DNA of 64,000 nt. Origin: HLUCCA09 sp038745585 (lineage in GTDB: Bacteria; Pseudomonadota; Alphaproteobacteria; Rhodobacterales; Rhodobacteraceae). The notes under the pieces are model-generated. The model saw only the letters and a program-made list of their open reading frames with translations, did no database searches and was not told the DNA's origin. Every line of letters begins with the position of its first letter. The first letter of the stretch is position 1. Shown piece by piece: positions 25,667-33,935 of this stretch. The translations under genes and the position numbers were made by a program. The stretch is from assembly GCA_038745585.1 (NCBI GenBank), contig JBCDLH010000015.1, positions 1 to 64,000 of the forward strand. Reading direction: 5' to 3'.

Positions 25667-27157
25667 TTACGCGTAAAGCACCCGCCATCGGTCGATTAGC
25701 CGCAACTGCAGAATCCGCGCCCGCCGCGCCCATGAGCGCGCGCCCTGCGGCGCCTCCCGTTGCGCGCGTGTCAGGGCCGCGCGGCGCGGCACGTCCGACG
25801 TGAAAATCGCAAACGCCATTTCCCGCCCAGCGCGCGGCGCGACATAGCCCGAGAGCGCGCTGACAAAGTTGAGCGTGCCAGTCTTGGCCGCGATAGAGGC
25901 TGGGTAATCGTTGATCCGTTCGTAGGACGCGTTGCGCATCGGGATATCCCGCAAGAGCCCCGAGAGCCCCGCCTCTGGGCCGAGCCGGACAAGCGCGCGC
26001 ACCATGTCGGTCGCGGTCAGGCGCGAGCGATCTCCGAGACCCGAATGGTCGACGAAGGCGGGCTTCGGGCTGCCGATCCGGCTCCCGAGCCACTCGCTCA
26101 TCTGCGCGCCCGACGCCTCTAGCGACGGCGGGGCCGCCCCGCGATGCACCGATGCCGCGAGGCCCACCGCCTCAGCTGTCACATTGGTCGAGTATTCGAG
26201 CATGTCCTCCAGGATTGAGCGCATCGAACCGCTGCGCACCTCCGCGAGCACTGGCCCGTTCGGGCGGGACGTCGCGCGCTCTGCCTGGGGCAGCGCAATC
26301 CCTTGGGCGCGTGCGAAGGTCGAAAAGACCTCCGCCGTATAGAGCGCCGGCTCGCGCACAGGCAGCCACCGTGCCCCGCCTGAGCCCAACGCGCCGGAGG
26401 CAACCGTCCAGGCATCGACGTCGCCCGCATCCTCGTAGGTGTAGACTGGGGTCGCGCGCCGCACGACCTCCATCTGCGCCACGCGCACATCGGGGCGGTA
26501 CCGGTCCGACCGGGCGTCCATCGTGACAGCATAGCCATTGCCCGCACGGCGCCACTCAAAATGAACGCGGTTGAAGTTCAGATTGAGCCCGGACACGGCC
26601 GGGTTGTAGCCCACATGGTCGGGCTGGCCCTGGTCGATCCGGTCGATCCGCGGCAGGGAGCCGTCCCAAACGAAGAACCGCCCTGCGATCTCGCGCACAC
26701 CCGCTTCCTTGAGCCGTGCGGCAAGGTCGGAAAGGGCATTGGTCTGCAAGGTGGGATCGCCGGAGCCCGACAGGACAAGATCGCCGTCGAGCCTCCCATC
26801 AGCGCTGAGCGTGCCCAAAGCGTGGACGCGGGTCGCAAAGCGGTGTCCGGGACCCAGCGCATCGAGGGCATAAAGCGCGGTGACGGCCTTGGCCACCGAA
26901 GCGGGAGGTTGTTTGACGAGCGGTCCTCGCGTTTCTAACACAGCGCCCGTGCGGGCGTCGGCCACGACAAAAGACACCGTGCCGTTCCCAAGATTTGCAG
27001 TGCCAACGAGCGCGTCAGCGGTCGGGGCCCGCGCCCGCGCGATCTCGGCGTCGCCGCCCCGCGGCATTGGCCGGAGCGAGACGAGCGGCGGTGCGCCAAG
27101 AGCAGGGCCAGCAGCCCCAGCAGCGATGCCGCCGAGAAGCATGCGCCGGGTCAACAT
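25667..27157 (-). CDS. dacB: D-alanyl-D-alanine carboxypeptidase/endopeptidase, PBP4 type
   Basis: PBP4-class enzymes trim or cut peptidoglycan cross-links in the periplasm. The 496-residue protein has the three penicillin-binding motifs: SVAK at 87-90, STN in EYSTNVTAEAVG and KTG in AAKTGTLNFVS. The N terminus begins LTRRMLLGGIAAGAAGPALG, a signal peptide with a twin-arginine pair that may be Tat or Sec. The start at 27157 is picked because the signal follows it directly; ATGs at 27142 and 27199 are alternatives, and none has a strong ribosome site. Confidence 0.88.
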   Translation of the reverse strand: MLTRRMLLGGIAAGAAGPALGAPPLVSLRPMPRGGDAEIARARAPTADALVGTANLGNGTVSFVVADARTGAVLETRGPLVKQPPASVAKAVTALYALDALGPGHRFATRVHALGTLSADGRLDGDLVLSGSGDPTLQTNALSDLAARLKEAGVREIAGRFFVWDGSLPRIDRIDQGQPDHVGYNPAVSGLNLNFNRVHFEWRRAGNGYAVTMDARSDRYRPDVRVAQMEVVRRATPVYTYEDAGDVDAWTVASGALGSGGARWLPVREPALYTAEVFSTFARAQGIALPQAERATSRPNGPVLAEVRSGSMRSILEDMLEYSTNVTAEAVGLAASVHRGAAPPSLEASGAQMSEWLGSRIGSPKPAFVDHSGLGDRSRLTATDMVRALVRLGPEAGLSGLLRDIPMRNASYERINDYPASIAAKTGTLNFVSALSGYVAPRAGREMAFAIFTSDVPRRAALTRAQREAPQGARSWARRARILQLRLIDRWRVLYA

Positions 27158-27535
27158 CGTCGGGGCACAGGGGTGCGCGGGGCAGCGGGATCGCGTCATG
27201 GGTGCACGTAACCAAAGCCCAGCACTCAGAGCAAGAAGAGGCATCTCAAACCCGCGTGCAGTTGGCTTGAGCGGAAATGCGATCCGGCGGCGCCCTTCAG
27301 GCCAGCGCAGGCGCGCAGCGCGCCCGGGCAGAGAGGCAAAGCTACGCGAGGGCCCGCCTGCGCCAACGGGCCGGCGCTTTGCCTGCATAGGAGCTGAGAC
27401 CATGCCTGGGGAGGGACTTGGTTGGACCGGAACGTATTGCGCAGCCGCATGGGCGTCGCGTCGAGGGTGCGCGCTGGCATAGCTTGTGTGCGTCGCCAGC
27501 TTCGCCTCGTCCCGACCAATGCCCACTACGCTAGG
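27158..27535. other. Gene-free stretch between dacB and nadD
   Basis: An open frame continues upstream of dacB through this interval. Its residues (rich in R, P and A, without domain character) look like a GC-rich artefact. Nothing else was recognised. Confidence 0.45.
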
Positions 27536-28231
27536 CTATGGGCCCTCGTCCCCCGCCTCCGCGACCGGCCAATCACCGCCCGCGCGGAGCGCCGTGGAGG
27601 AAATGTCGCGCAGCGGCACGTTTAGAAAACACCAGGCCGGGGCTTGGGCCTCGGGCAGGCACTTGGCCGACCGAGCCGGCAGCCGCGCCGCCTGGAAATG
27701 TGCCGCGGCCACAGAGGTTCGGGCTGGCAGCCGGTGGCCTGGCCGCGCCAGAACGCCAATCGGCACCCGCCGCATGATGTCGTCCCAATCCTCCCAACGG
27801 TGAAATTGCGCAAGGTTGTCCGCGCCCATCAGCCAGACAAACCGCACGCGTGGCCGCATGCCCGTGAGCCAGGCGAGCGTTTCGGCGGTGTAGCGCGTGC
27901 CAATCCGCGCCTCGATATCCGAGACATGCACACGGGGATGCGCGATGAGCCGCCGCGCCGCCGCCATCCGGGTTCCAAGCGGCGCTGGCCCACGCGGCTT
28001 GAGCGGATTGCCAGGGCTGACAAGCCACCAGACCGCATCCAAGCGAAACCGCTTCAGAGCCTCCAGGGTGATGTGGCGGTGGCCTTCATGCGGCGGATCG
28101 AAGGACCCCCCCAGTAAGCCCACCGATTGACCCGCGCCAACAAAGGGCAATGACGCGGCTGCACTGCGACTGGGACCCGGCGGAGCATAAGGCAAGGCCG
28201 TGCCGTCTTGCGGCGGCGGTGTCGCTCGCAT
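27536..28231 (-). CDS. nadD: Nicotinate-nucleotide adenylyltransferase
   Basis: NadD joins nicotinate mononucleotide and ATP to deamido-NAD in NAD synthesis. The 231-residue protein has the nucleotidyltransferase motif GLLGGSFDPPHEGH (H48-E-G-H51), the middle WWLVSPGNPLK and FVWLMGADNLAQFHRW segments, and the ISSTALR motif near the end. About 35 residues precede the domain. The start at 28231 has GGAGGAGGGTG nearby. In many bacteria nadD lies by rsfS; no such gene is seen here. Confidence 0.93.
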   Translation of the reverse strand: MRATPPPQDGTALPYAPPGPSRSAAASLPFVGAGQSVGLLGGSFDPPHEGHRHITLEALKRFRLDAVWWLVSPGNPLKPRGPAPLGTRMAAARRLIAHPRVHVSDIEARIGTRYTAETLAWLTGMRPRVRFVWLMGADNLAQFHRWEDWDDIMRRVPIGVLARPGHRLPARTSVAAAHFQAARLPARSAKCLPEAQAPAWCFLNVPLRDISSTALRAGGDWPVAEAGDEGP

Positions 28232-28406
28232 ATCGCGCACCCTCCTCCGGTCCTCCCACGCTCGCGCGACGGTCATGGGAGGCCGGGCGGGACTTGTCAA
28301 TTCCCGGGGTACGGCTGGCTTCCCGCGCGCCGTATGGCCGCTCGACCGGGAGCGAGGGCGCCTTACGTCGGCGCCCTTGCCCTGCCCTCCGCGCGCTACC
28401 CCAAAC

Positions 28407-28634
28407 TCACCGAAACCAGCGCCAATGACGACCGACCTCAGGCTGCGGCGGAAGACCGATATCCCGGCGCACCGCTTGCGGCATGTTCAGGGCGCGCTTG
28501 GGCTGTGCCCGGCGGCGGCGGATTAGCGCTTGGATCAGCGCGATCAGAACGACGCGCAGGCCGTGGGCCGCGATAAACGCATGCAGATGGTCGGCCAGAC
28601 TGACGCTCGTCTGTCGGTTCAAAACGTGGATCAT
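28407..28634 (-). CDS. DUF1127-like small protein
   Basis: The 75-residue protein has a hydrophobic helix (VVLIALIQALI), an arginine cluster (RRRRAQPKRA) and a C-terminal MPQAVRRDIGLPPQPE segment. The last piece resembles the L-x-D-x-x-L-R-D-I-G-L ending of DUF1127 proteins. Those small proteins bind RNA or influence phosphate/carbon metabolism in some Alphaproteobacteria; no function is claimed here. A CGGAG ribosome site lies before the start, and an inverted repeat lies about 57-77 bases upstream. Confidence 0.6.
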   Translation of the reverse strand: MIHVLNRQTSVSLADHLHAFIAAHGLRVVLIALIQALIRRRRAQPKRALNMPQAVRRDIGLPPQPEVGRHWRWFR

Positions 28635-28690
28635 CTTGTGCTCCGGCTGCGTAGAACAGACCGGCTCCTTCGAACGGGAATAGGCCGCAG

Positions 28691-28711
28691 CGACCAGCTT
28701 AATGCTGGTCG
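28691..28711. repeat. Inverted repeat upstream of the DUF1127-like gene
   Basis: CGACCAGC and GCTGGTCG pair perfectly across a five-base loop. It lies about 57-77 bases before the DUF1127-like start. It may be an operator or a hairpin in the leader. Confidence 0.4.
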
Positions 28712-30231
28712 ACCTATGGTTTGGGCGTTGGGCTTGCGAGGGGCCCGGAGGGCCGCGGGCTGGGCAGTCGGTCTATGCCGTGCGCAGGCATTCGGGCGCG
28801 ATGCACCCTCTAAGTCGGAGGTCGAGCAACAATAGTGAACCCATGTTCCGTCCTCCCTTCAGCTTCGTCCAGATTTTATGCGTACCGCAATATGCGGGTT
28901 TAATCCAGCGAAATGCTGAGTGTCCTCGGCTCGGATGCGGCCAGACGCCCACGCCGTCCGCGACGCGACGCGACACAACACGGAGCAAGCACTCAAGCTT
29001 CGAACCCTGGGCCAAGCCCGAAAGGCCATTGCCTCCCAATTACCGCAAATCTTAGCGCACAGCACGTGTTCCAGAATGGGTCATCGGGACTGCGCTGACC
29101 ACGGCGGCGCCGGCCCAAACACCGACGTCGATCCGCAGGCGCACTTGATAATGCTCGGGAAACCCTTTGCCGTATCTCGGAGCGGGTATGGCGCGAAGAC
29201 CCTTGAACGTCTCTGGGCAGTCGTCGGTTTCACACGCGGCGATGCGGTATTGGTTTACGGAATTCGCCCTCGATACGGGCACGCGAGAGCTCTCGAATGC
29301 TGCCGGCATTGCCAAAGACGCGCAGCGCGTCACGATCGAAGAGGCGGTCATCCCGGTGGTGGAGCGGCAATGAAAGCGCGGCCAAGCCGTCGCCGAAATG
29401 CTCCGTGAGACGCTGACGCCCGACACGCCCGCGGGGCACTGGACGTGGTTTAGGGATCGTGCGCGGAGAACGGTGACCCACAAGACCGCCGCCGCGGTCC
29501 TGCACTCTTCGCGACTTTCGCAATCCGAGCCGTGCTGCCCCGGGCCAAGAGGAAACGATTGTGCTCCTTGCGCGCAAGGCCGGCGATGTGGAGTTTGCAC
29601 AAAATCGAGGCTTGGTCGGGAGCATTCGCAAACCGCGCTTTGTCTGCCCCGCCATCAGGACGCACATACTGCAGACGGACGGCCCGACGTGAAAGCACGC
29701 GCTCGCCACTTGCCGTATGCAAGGACGCAGCTGGGGGGCAAGCGAAGGGGTCACGCAAGCGGCAAATCCGGCCGGGAGTTCGCCAAAACAGCTTTAGCCG
29801 GGCTTCTCGGAGAACAGTTGCCCCTCAAGGGTTCCTGCAACCGTGCGACTCCGCTGAGAAGCCGTGTCTCGTCTGAGCGCCGCGCGTTTCGGATTGCCAG
29901 AGTATGCCGCGGAAAATCCTGGGATCGCGCGGCATACCACTGACCGCAATGCGGCGGTGCGCAGCAAAACACAGGCGATCACAATCTAGCCAAAGTCCAC
30001 CGTTAGGTCCCCGCCATGGCACCGATCACCGCCCTTCGCACTGATTACACACGGGCTCTGCGCGCCGTCTCCCGCGTCATTGCGAGAGCCTGGTCGCTCT
30101 GGCTTACCGCGCCCACATCGCCCTCGAGCGGGGTGCACAGCGACGAGATCCGAGTGCACCAACGGTGCGACCGCTAGCGCGCGCCACTGGTCCCATCAGC
30201 ACGCCCTTCCTTAAGAAAACGGACACGCAGC
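28712..30231. other. 1.5-kb stretch with no convincing gene
   Basis: No frame here combines a ribosome site, protein-like composition and a known family. Frames are short and broken by stops on both strands. One fragment at 29242-29373 (+) begins MRYWFTEFALDTGTRELS, reminiscent of the start of a winged-helix (OmpR/CadC-type) DNA-binding domain, but it stops after 43 codons. The stretch may be decayed DNA or may contain untranslated RNA. Confidence 0.5.
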
Positions 30232-30771
30232 ATGAATACATTTGGTCAACTCATCTTCCTTGCCGGCCTCGCCTGTATCTTTACAGCCGTCGGCATGTTC
30301 GTCTCTCTCGACAGCGACGGTTCCAGCGATGCCGCCTCTCCAATCGCCTTCGCCGACCACGTGGACGGCCCCGTTGACCTGCTCATCGTTGGCGAGACCG
30401 CGCGCGCCACGGAATTGCGCGCTGACATTCTGGCGCGCGACACAGCCGACCTGATCGAGGCTGTGGCGCAAGTCGAGCATCCGCGCGAGGCCGATGCCGT
30501 GATCTTTCTCCTCTCGTCCTGGGATGCGCTCGACACTGTTCCCTGGCAGAGCGAACTGGAGCCGGTTTACCGCAACGCCAAGCGGATGGCCTCGGACACG
30601 GTCGGCGTGAGCGTGACCCGCGCCCTTTTTGGCCGTAACATGCAGTTCACATTCTATAACACCAGTCACTTTGCGGGCTGGGGCCCCGACTGCTATGCTG
30701 CGTTGTTTCTCCACAATCTCCAGCAAGAAGAAGGCACCTCGTTTCTGCCCCCCGCCGGCTGCTATATCTGA
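30232..30771 (+). CDS. Unrecognised membrane-anchored protein
   Basis: The 179-residue protein has one N-terminal hydrophobic segment (FGQLIFLAGLACIFTAVGMFVSL) that would anchor it with the rest outside the cytoplasm. The soluble part is acidic and includes VDLLIVGETARATELRADIL, DAVIFLLSSWDALDTVPWQSE and a cysteine-containing end (PDCYAALF, PPAGCYI) that may form a disulfide. I do not recognise a family. The ribosome site is weak, but the composition is convincingly protein-like. It is isolated from its neighbours. Confidence 0.6.
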   Translation: MNTFGQLIFLAGLACIFTAVGMFVSLDSDGSSDAASPIAFADHVDGPVDLLIVGETARATELRADILARDTADLIEAVAQVEHPREADAVIFLLSSWDALDTVPWQSELEPVYRNAKRMASDTVGVSVTRALFGRNMQFTFYNTSHFAGWGPDCYAALFLHNLQQEEGTSFLPPAGCYI

Positions 30772-30965
30772 CGCGCTTGGACGGCCCCGACGAAACGACG
30801 CTCCGGACAGTCGAGTTGGTACCTGCCGGTGCGGGGCCATCGTCCAAAGCGACAAGACGTCGACGGTCCTAAACCGCCGGGCATGCACGGCCACACGCCA
30901 CGTCCGATTGCGCCCCCTCCCCGGCCACGCTAGATCCTGCGAGAGCAGCAGCGAGGGAGCCTCCG

Positions 30966-32621
30966 ATGGCCAGCTATCAGTACGTTTACCATATGGACGG
31001 CGTCTCCAAGAGCTATGCCGGCGGCAAAAAGTGCTTTGAAAACATCCGCCTCTCGTTCCTTCCTGGAGTCAAGATCGGGGTCGTGGGCGTAAACGGCGCG
31101 GGCAAGTCGACGCTCATGCGCATCATGGCGGGGCTCGACAAGGACTTCACGGGCGAGGCCTGGGCCGCCGAGGGGGCCAAGGTCGGCTATCTGCCGCAAG
31201 AGCCGCAACTCGACGACAGCCTGAACGTCCGCGACAATGTCATGCTCGGGGTTGCGGCGCAAAAGGCCAAGCTCGACAAGTACAACGAGCTTGCCATGAA
31301 CTATTCCGACGAGACGGCCGAGGAGATGGCACAGCTCCAGGACGAGATCGACGCGAACAACCTATGGGATCTCGACAGCCAGATCGACGTCGCGATGGAA
31401 GCGTTGCGCTGCCCGCCCGATGATGCGATGCCCGAGAACCTCTCCGGCGGGGAGCGCCGCCGCGTCGCCCTGTGCAAGTTGCTGCTCGAAGCGCCCGACA
31501 TGCTGCTCCTCGACGAGCCGACAAACCACCTCGATGCGGAGACCATCGCCTGGCTCCAGCGGCACCTGATCGAATACAAAGGCACGTGCCTGATCGTCAC
31601 GCACGACCGCTACTTCCTCGACGACATCACCGGCTGGATCCTCGAATTGGATCGCGGCCGCGGCATCCCCTATGAAGGCAATTATTCGGCCTGGCTCGAA
31701 CAGAAGGCCCAGCGCCTTGCCCAGGAAGCGCGGGAGGACAAGGCCAAGCAAAAGACGCTGGAGCGCGAGCTCGAATGGATCCGCGCCGGGGCAAAGGCAC
31801 GGCAGGCCAAGTCCAAGGCGCGCATCGCCGCCTATGAGGAGATGGCGAGCCAGTCCGAGCGCGAACGGGTCGGCAAAGCGCAGATCGTGATACCGAACGG
31901 CCCGCGCCTCGGTGCGAAGGTCATCGAAGTATCTGGCCTCCGGAAGGGCTTCGGTAACCGTCTGCTGATCGAAGACCTGACCTTTTCGCTCCCCCCCGGC
32001 GGCATTGTCGGTGTCATCGGCCCGAATGGTGCGGGCAAATCCACGCTCTTTCGCATGCTGACCGGACAGGATCAGCCCGATGCCGGCGGCGTGGATTATG
32101 GCGACACCGTCCAGCTCGCCTATGTCGACCAATCCCGCGACGCGCTATCGCCCGACGCCACTGTTTGGGAAGAGATCTCCGGCGGGGCCGAGGTTATCGA
32201 TCTGGGCGACGCGCAGATGAATAGCCGCGCCTATTGCGGCGCGTTCAACTTTAAGGGTGGCGATCAGCAAAAGAAGGTGGGGCTTCTGTCGGGCGGCGAG
32301 CGCAACCGCGTCCACATGGCGAAGTTGCTGAAGTCGGGCGGCAACGTCCTCCTCCTCGACGAGCCCACCAACGATCTCGACGTTGAAACCCTGCGCGCGC
32401 TCGAAGACGCGCTCGAAGACTTTGCCGGCTGCGCTGTCATCATCTCCCACGATCGCTTTTTCCTCGACCGCCTCTGTACCCACATCCTCGCCTTCGAAGG
32501 CGAGGCGCATGTCGAGTGGTTTGAAGGCAACTTCGAAGCCTACGAGGAAGACAAAGTCCGTCGCCTGGGGCCCGACTTCGTCGAGCCGACGCGGGTAAAG
32601 TATAAGAAGTTCGCGAGGTAG
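30966..32621 (+). CDS. ettA: Energy-dependent translational throttle protein EttA (ABC-F)
   Basis: EttA is an ABC-F protein that binds the ribosomal E site and gates the first elongation steps according to ATP level. The 551-residue protein holds two ABC cassettes: Walker A GVNGAGKST (41-49) with signature LSGGERRRVALCKLL, and GPNGAGKST with LSGGERNRVHMAKLL. A charged helical linker (about 240-310) separates them. The start MASYQYVYHMDGVSKSY is that of EttA. No membrane segments are present, so it is not a transporter. Confidence 0.95.
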   Translation: MASYQYVYHMDGVSKSYAGGKKCFENIRLSFLPGVKIGVVGVNGAGKSTLMRIMAGLDKDFTGEAWAAEGAKVGYLPQEPQLDDSLNVRDNVMLGVAAQKAKLDKYNELAMNYSDETAEEMAQLQDEIDANNLWDLDSQIDVAMEALRCPPDDAMPENLSGGERRRVALCKLLLEAPDMLLLDEPTNHLDAETIAWLQRHLIEYKGTCLIVTHDRYFLDDITGWILELDRGRGIPYEGNYSAWLEQKAQRLAQEAREDKAKQKTLERELEWIRAGAKARQAKSKARIAAYEEMASQSERERVGKAQIVIPNGPRLGAKVIEVSGLRKGFGNRLLIEDLTFSLPPGGIVGVIGPNGAGKSTLFRMLTGQDQPDAGGVDYGDTVQLAYVDQSRDALSPDATVWEEISGGAEVIDLGDAQMNSRAYCGAFNFKGGDQQKKVGLLSGGERNRVHMAKLLKSGGNVLLLDEPTNDLDVETLRALEDALEDFAGCAVIISHDRFFLDRLCTHILAFEGEAHVEWFEGNFEAYEEDKVRRLGPDFVEPTRVKYKKFAR

Positions 32622-32995
32622 CGCTCAGGTGCCCTTTCGTGACCCGCGCATCCACGTTTTTCACTGTGAGCGGCAAAGGGAGGCGTTTGGGTGCGCTATG
32701 GATACCTCATATCGCCCAATGGCTTAAGCGAACCCGAGGAAGGCACCTAACCCAACGTCACACGCGTCCTCGTCACTGGCCCCCACATCTCGGTCTTCCG
32801 CCGCTCTTGCTGCGACGCCCGCCCTCTCTGGCACCCAACCGCAAGGCGTCCGCGGCAGGTCTTGGGGCCTTCAGCGGAGCCGTCGTGCGTGGGCGGGACA
32901 GTTGCAGCGCGTCTTCGGCGTGGCACTGACCCATGCATGTCGGACAGGATCTGTCGGCGAGGCTGCGACCGGCCCGATTGCGGCTGATGAGCCGC
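32622..32995. other. Gene-free stretch between ettA and pflA
   Basis: I see no supportable gene. The last 16 bases (32980-32995) form a perfect 6-bp hairpin, GCGGCT with AGCCGC, directly after the pflA stop on the minus strand; it may end the pfl transcript. Confidence 0.45.
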
Positions 32996-33889
32996 TCAGT
33001 AAACCCGCAGGCCGCGCGCCGCGAACTGATGCTGGACCCGGTCGATCAGCGCCGCATCGGGCGGCTGCGTCTCCGCGAGCTTATAGTCAAGCCCTAACTC
33101 CCGCCATTTAAAGGCGCCCATCTGGTGGAAGGGGAGGATTTCGACGCGCTCAACACTCTGAAGTTCCGCGACAAAGTCGGCGAGGCGCTCGATATCGTCG
33201 GCGTCGTCCGTCAGGCCCGGCACAAGCACGAAGCGGATCCAAGTCGGCCGCCCTTCGTCCGACAGACGCCGCGCAAAATCGAGCACGGGCGCGTTCCCCT
33301 GCCCCGTCACCCGCTGGTGCAGTGTGGCATCAAACGCCTTTAGGTCGAGCAGCCAGAGATCGACATCCGCCATAAGCTGCGGCCCGACGTGATGTCCCAA
33401 ATACCCGTTGGTATCGAGCGCGAGGTGGACGCCGATTTCCTTGATCCGGCGCGCCAAGGTCATCACGAAGCGATCCTGCACCATCACCTCGCCGCCCGAG
33501 AGCGTGACGCCGCCGCCATAGGCGATCAGAAAATCGGCATAGCGCGCGATCTCTTCCATCAGGTCGTCGACCGTGACGTGGAGCCCGTGCTTTAGCTTCC
33601 AAGTGTCGGGGTTGTGGCAGTAAAGGCAGCGCATGTGACACCCTGAGAGAAATGCGACGAAGCGGATCCCCGGCCCGTCGAGCGTCGCCGCCGTCTCGAT
33701 GGAATGGACATAGCCAGCATGGCTATGCCGAAGCTCCGGTTCGAGCGCGGCGACGGACGGCGTCTCCAGCAGGTGGTGTTGGATGTCGAAGCGGTGACTG
33801 GCCAGATGCGTCAGATGCGGCGCCGGGTGGGACGGCGCTGCACGGGCCGCCGGCGCGGCGTGCCGCTGGATCGAACGGCTGGCTATCAT
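32996..33889 (-). CDS. pflA: Pyruvate formate-lyase activating enzyme
   Basis: PflA is a radical SAM enzyme that installs the glycyl radical on PflB. The 297-residue protein has the iron-sulfur motif CHMRCLYC (Cys84, 88, 91), the GGGVTLSGGEVM segment and the DTNGYLG and VDLWLLDLKAFD segments of the family. It is about 50 residues longer than the E. coli enzyme at its N terminus, so a later start is possible. The radical SAM part begins at about residue 58 (GYVHSIETAATLDGPG). It follows pflB by 46 bases and is surely in the same operon. Confidence 0.93.
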   Translation of the reverse strand: MIASRSIQRHAAPAARAAPSHPAPHLTHLASHRFDIQHHLLETPSVAALEPELRHSHAGYVHSIETAATLDGPGIRFVAFLSGCHMRCLYCHNPDTWKLKHGLHVTVDDLMEEIARYADFLIAYGGGVTLSGGEVMVQDRFVMTLARRIKEIGVHLALDTNGYLGHHVGPQLMADVDLWLLDLKAFDATLHQRVTGQGNAPVLDFARRLSDEGRPTWIRFVLVPGLTDDADDIERLADFVAELQSVERVEILPFHQMGAFKWRELGLDYKLAETQPPDAALIDRVQHQFAARGLRVY

Positions 33890-33935
33890 CGCTTCAGGCG
33901 CTCCTCAACACCCTGAAAATACGTCGCATTGCGAC

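Noticed and set aside
27158..27526. A 123-codon N-terminal extension of dacB
   Set aside because: The extension would put the signal peptide inside the protein and its residues look non-coding.
29398..29943. A 181-codon open frame in the gene-poor island
   Set aside because: It lacks a ribosome site, is rich in R, C and H, and has no domain character; overlapping frames on the other strand look no better.
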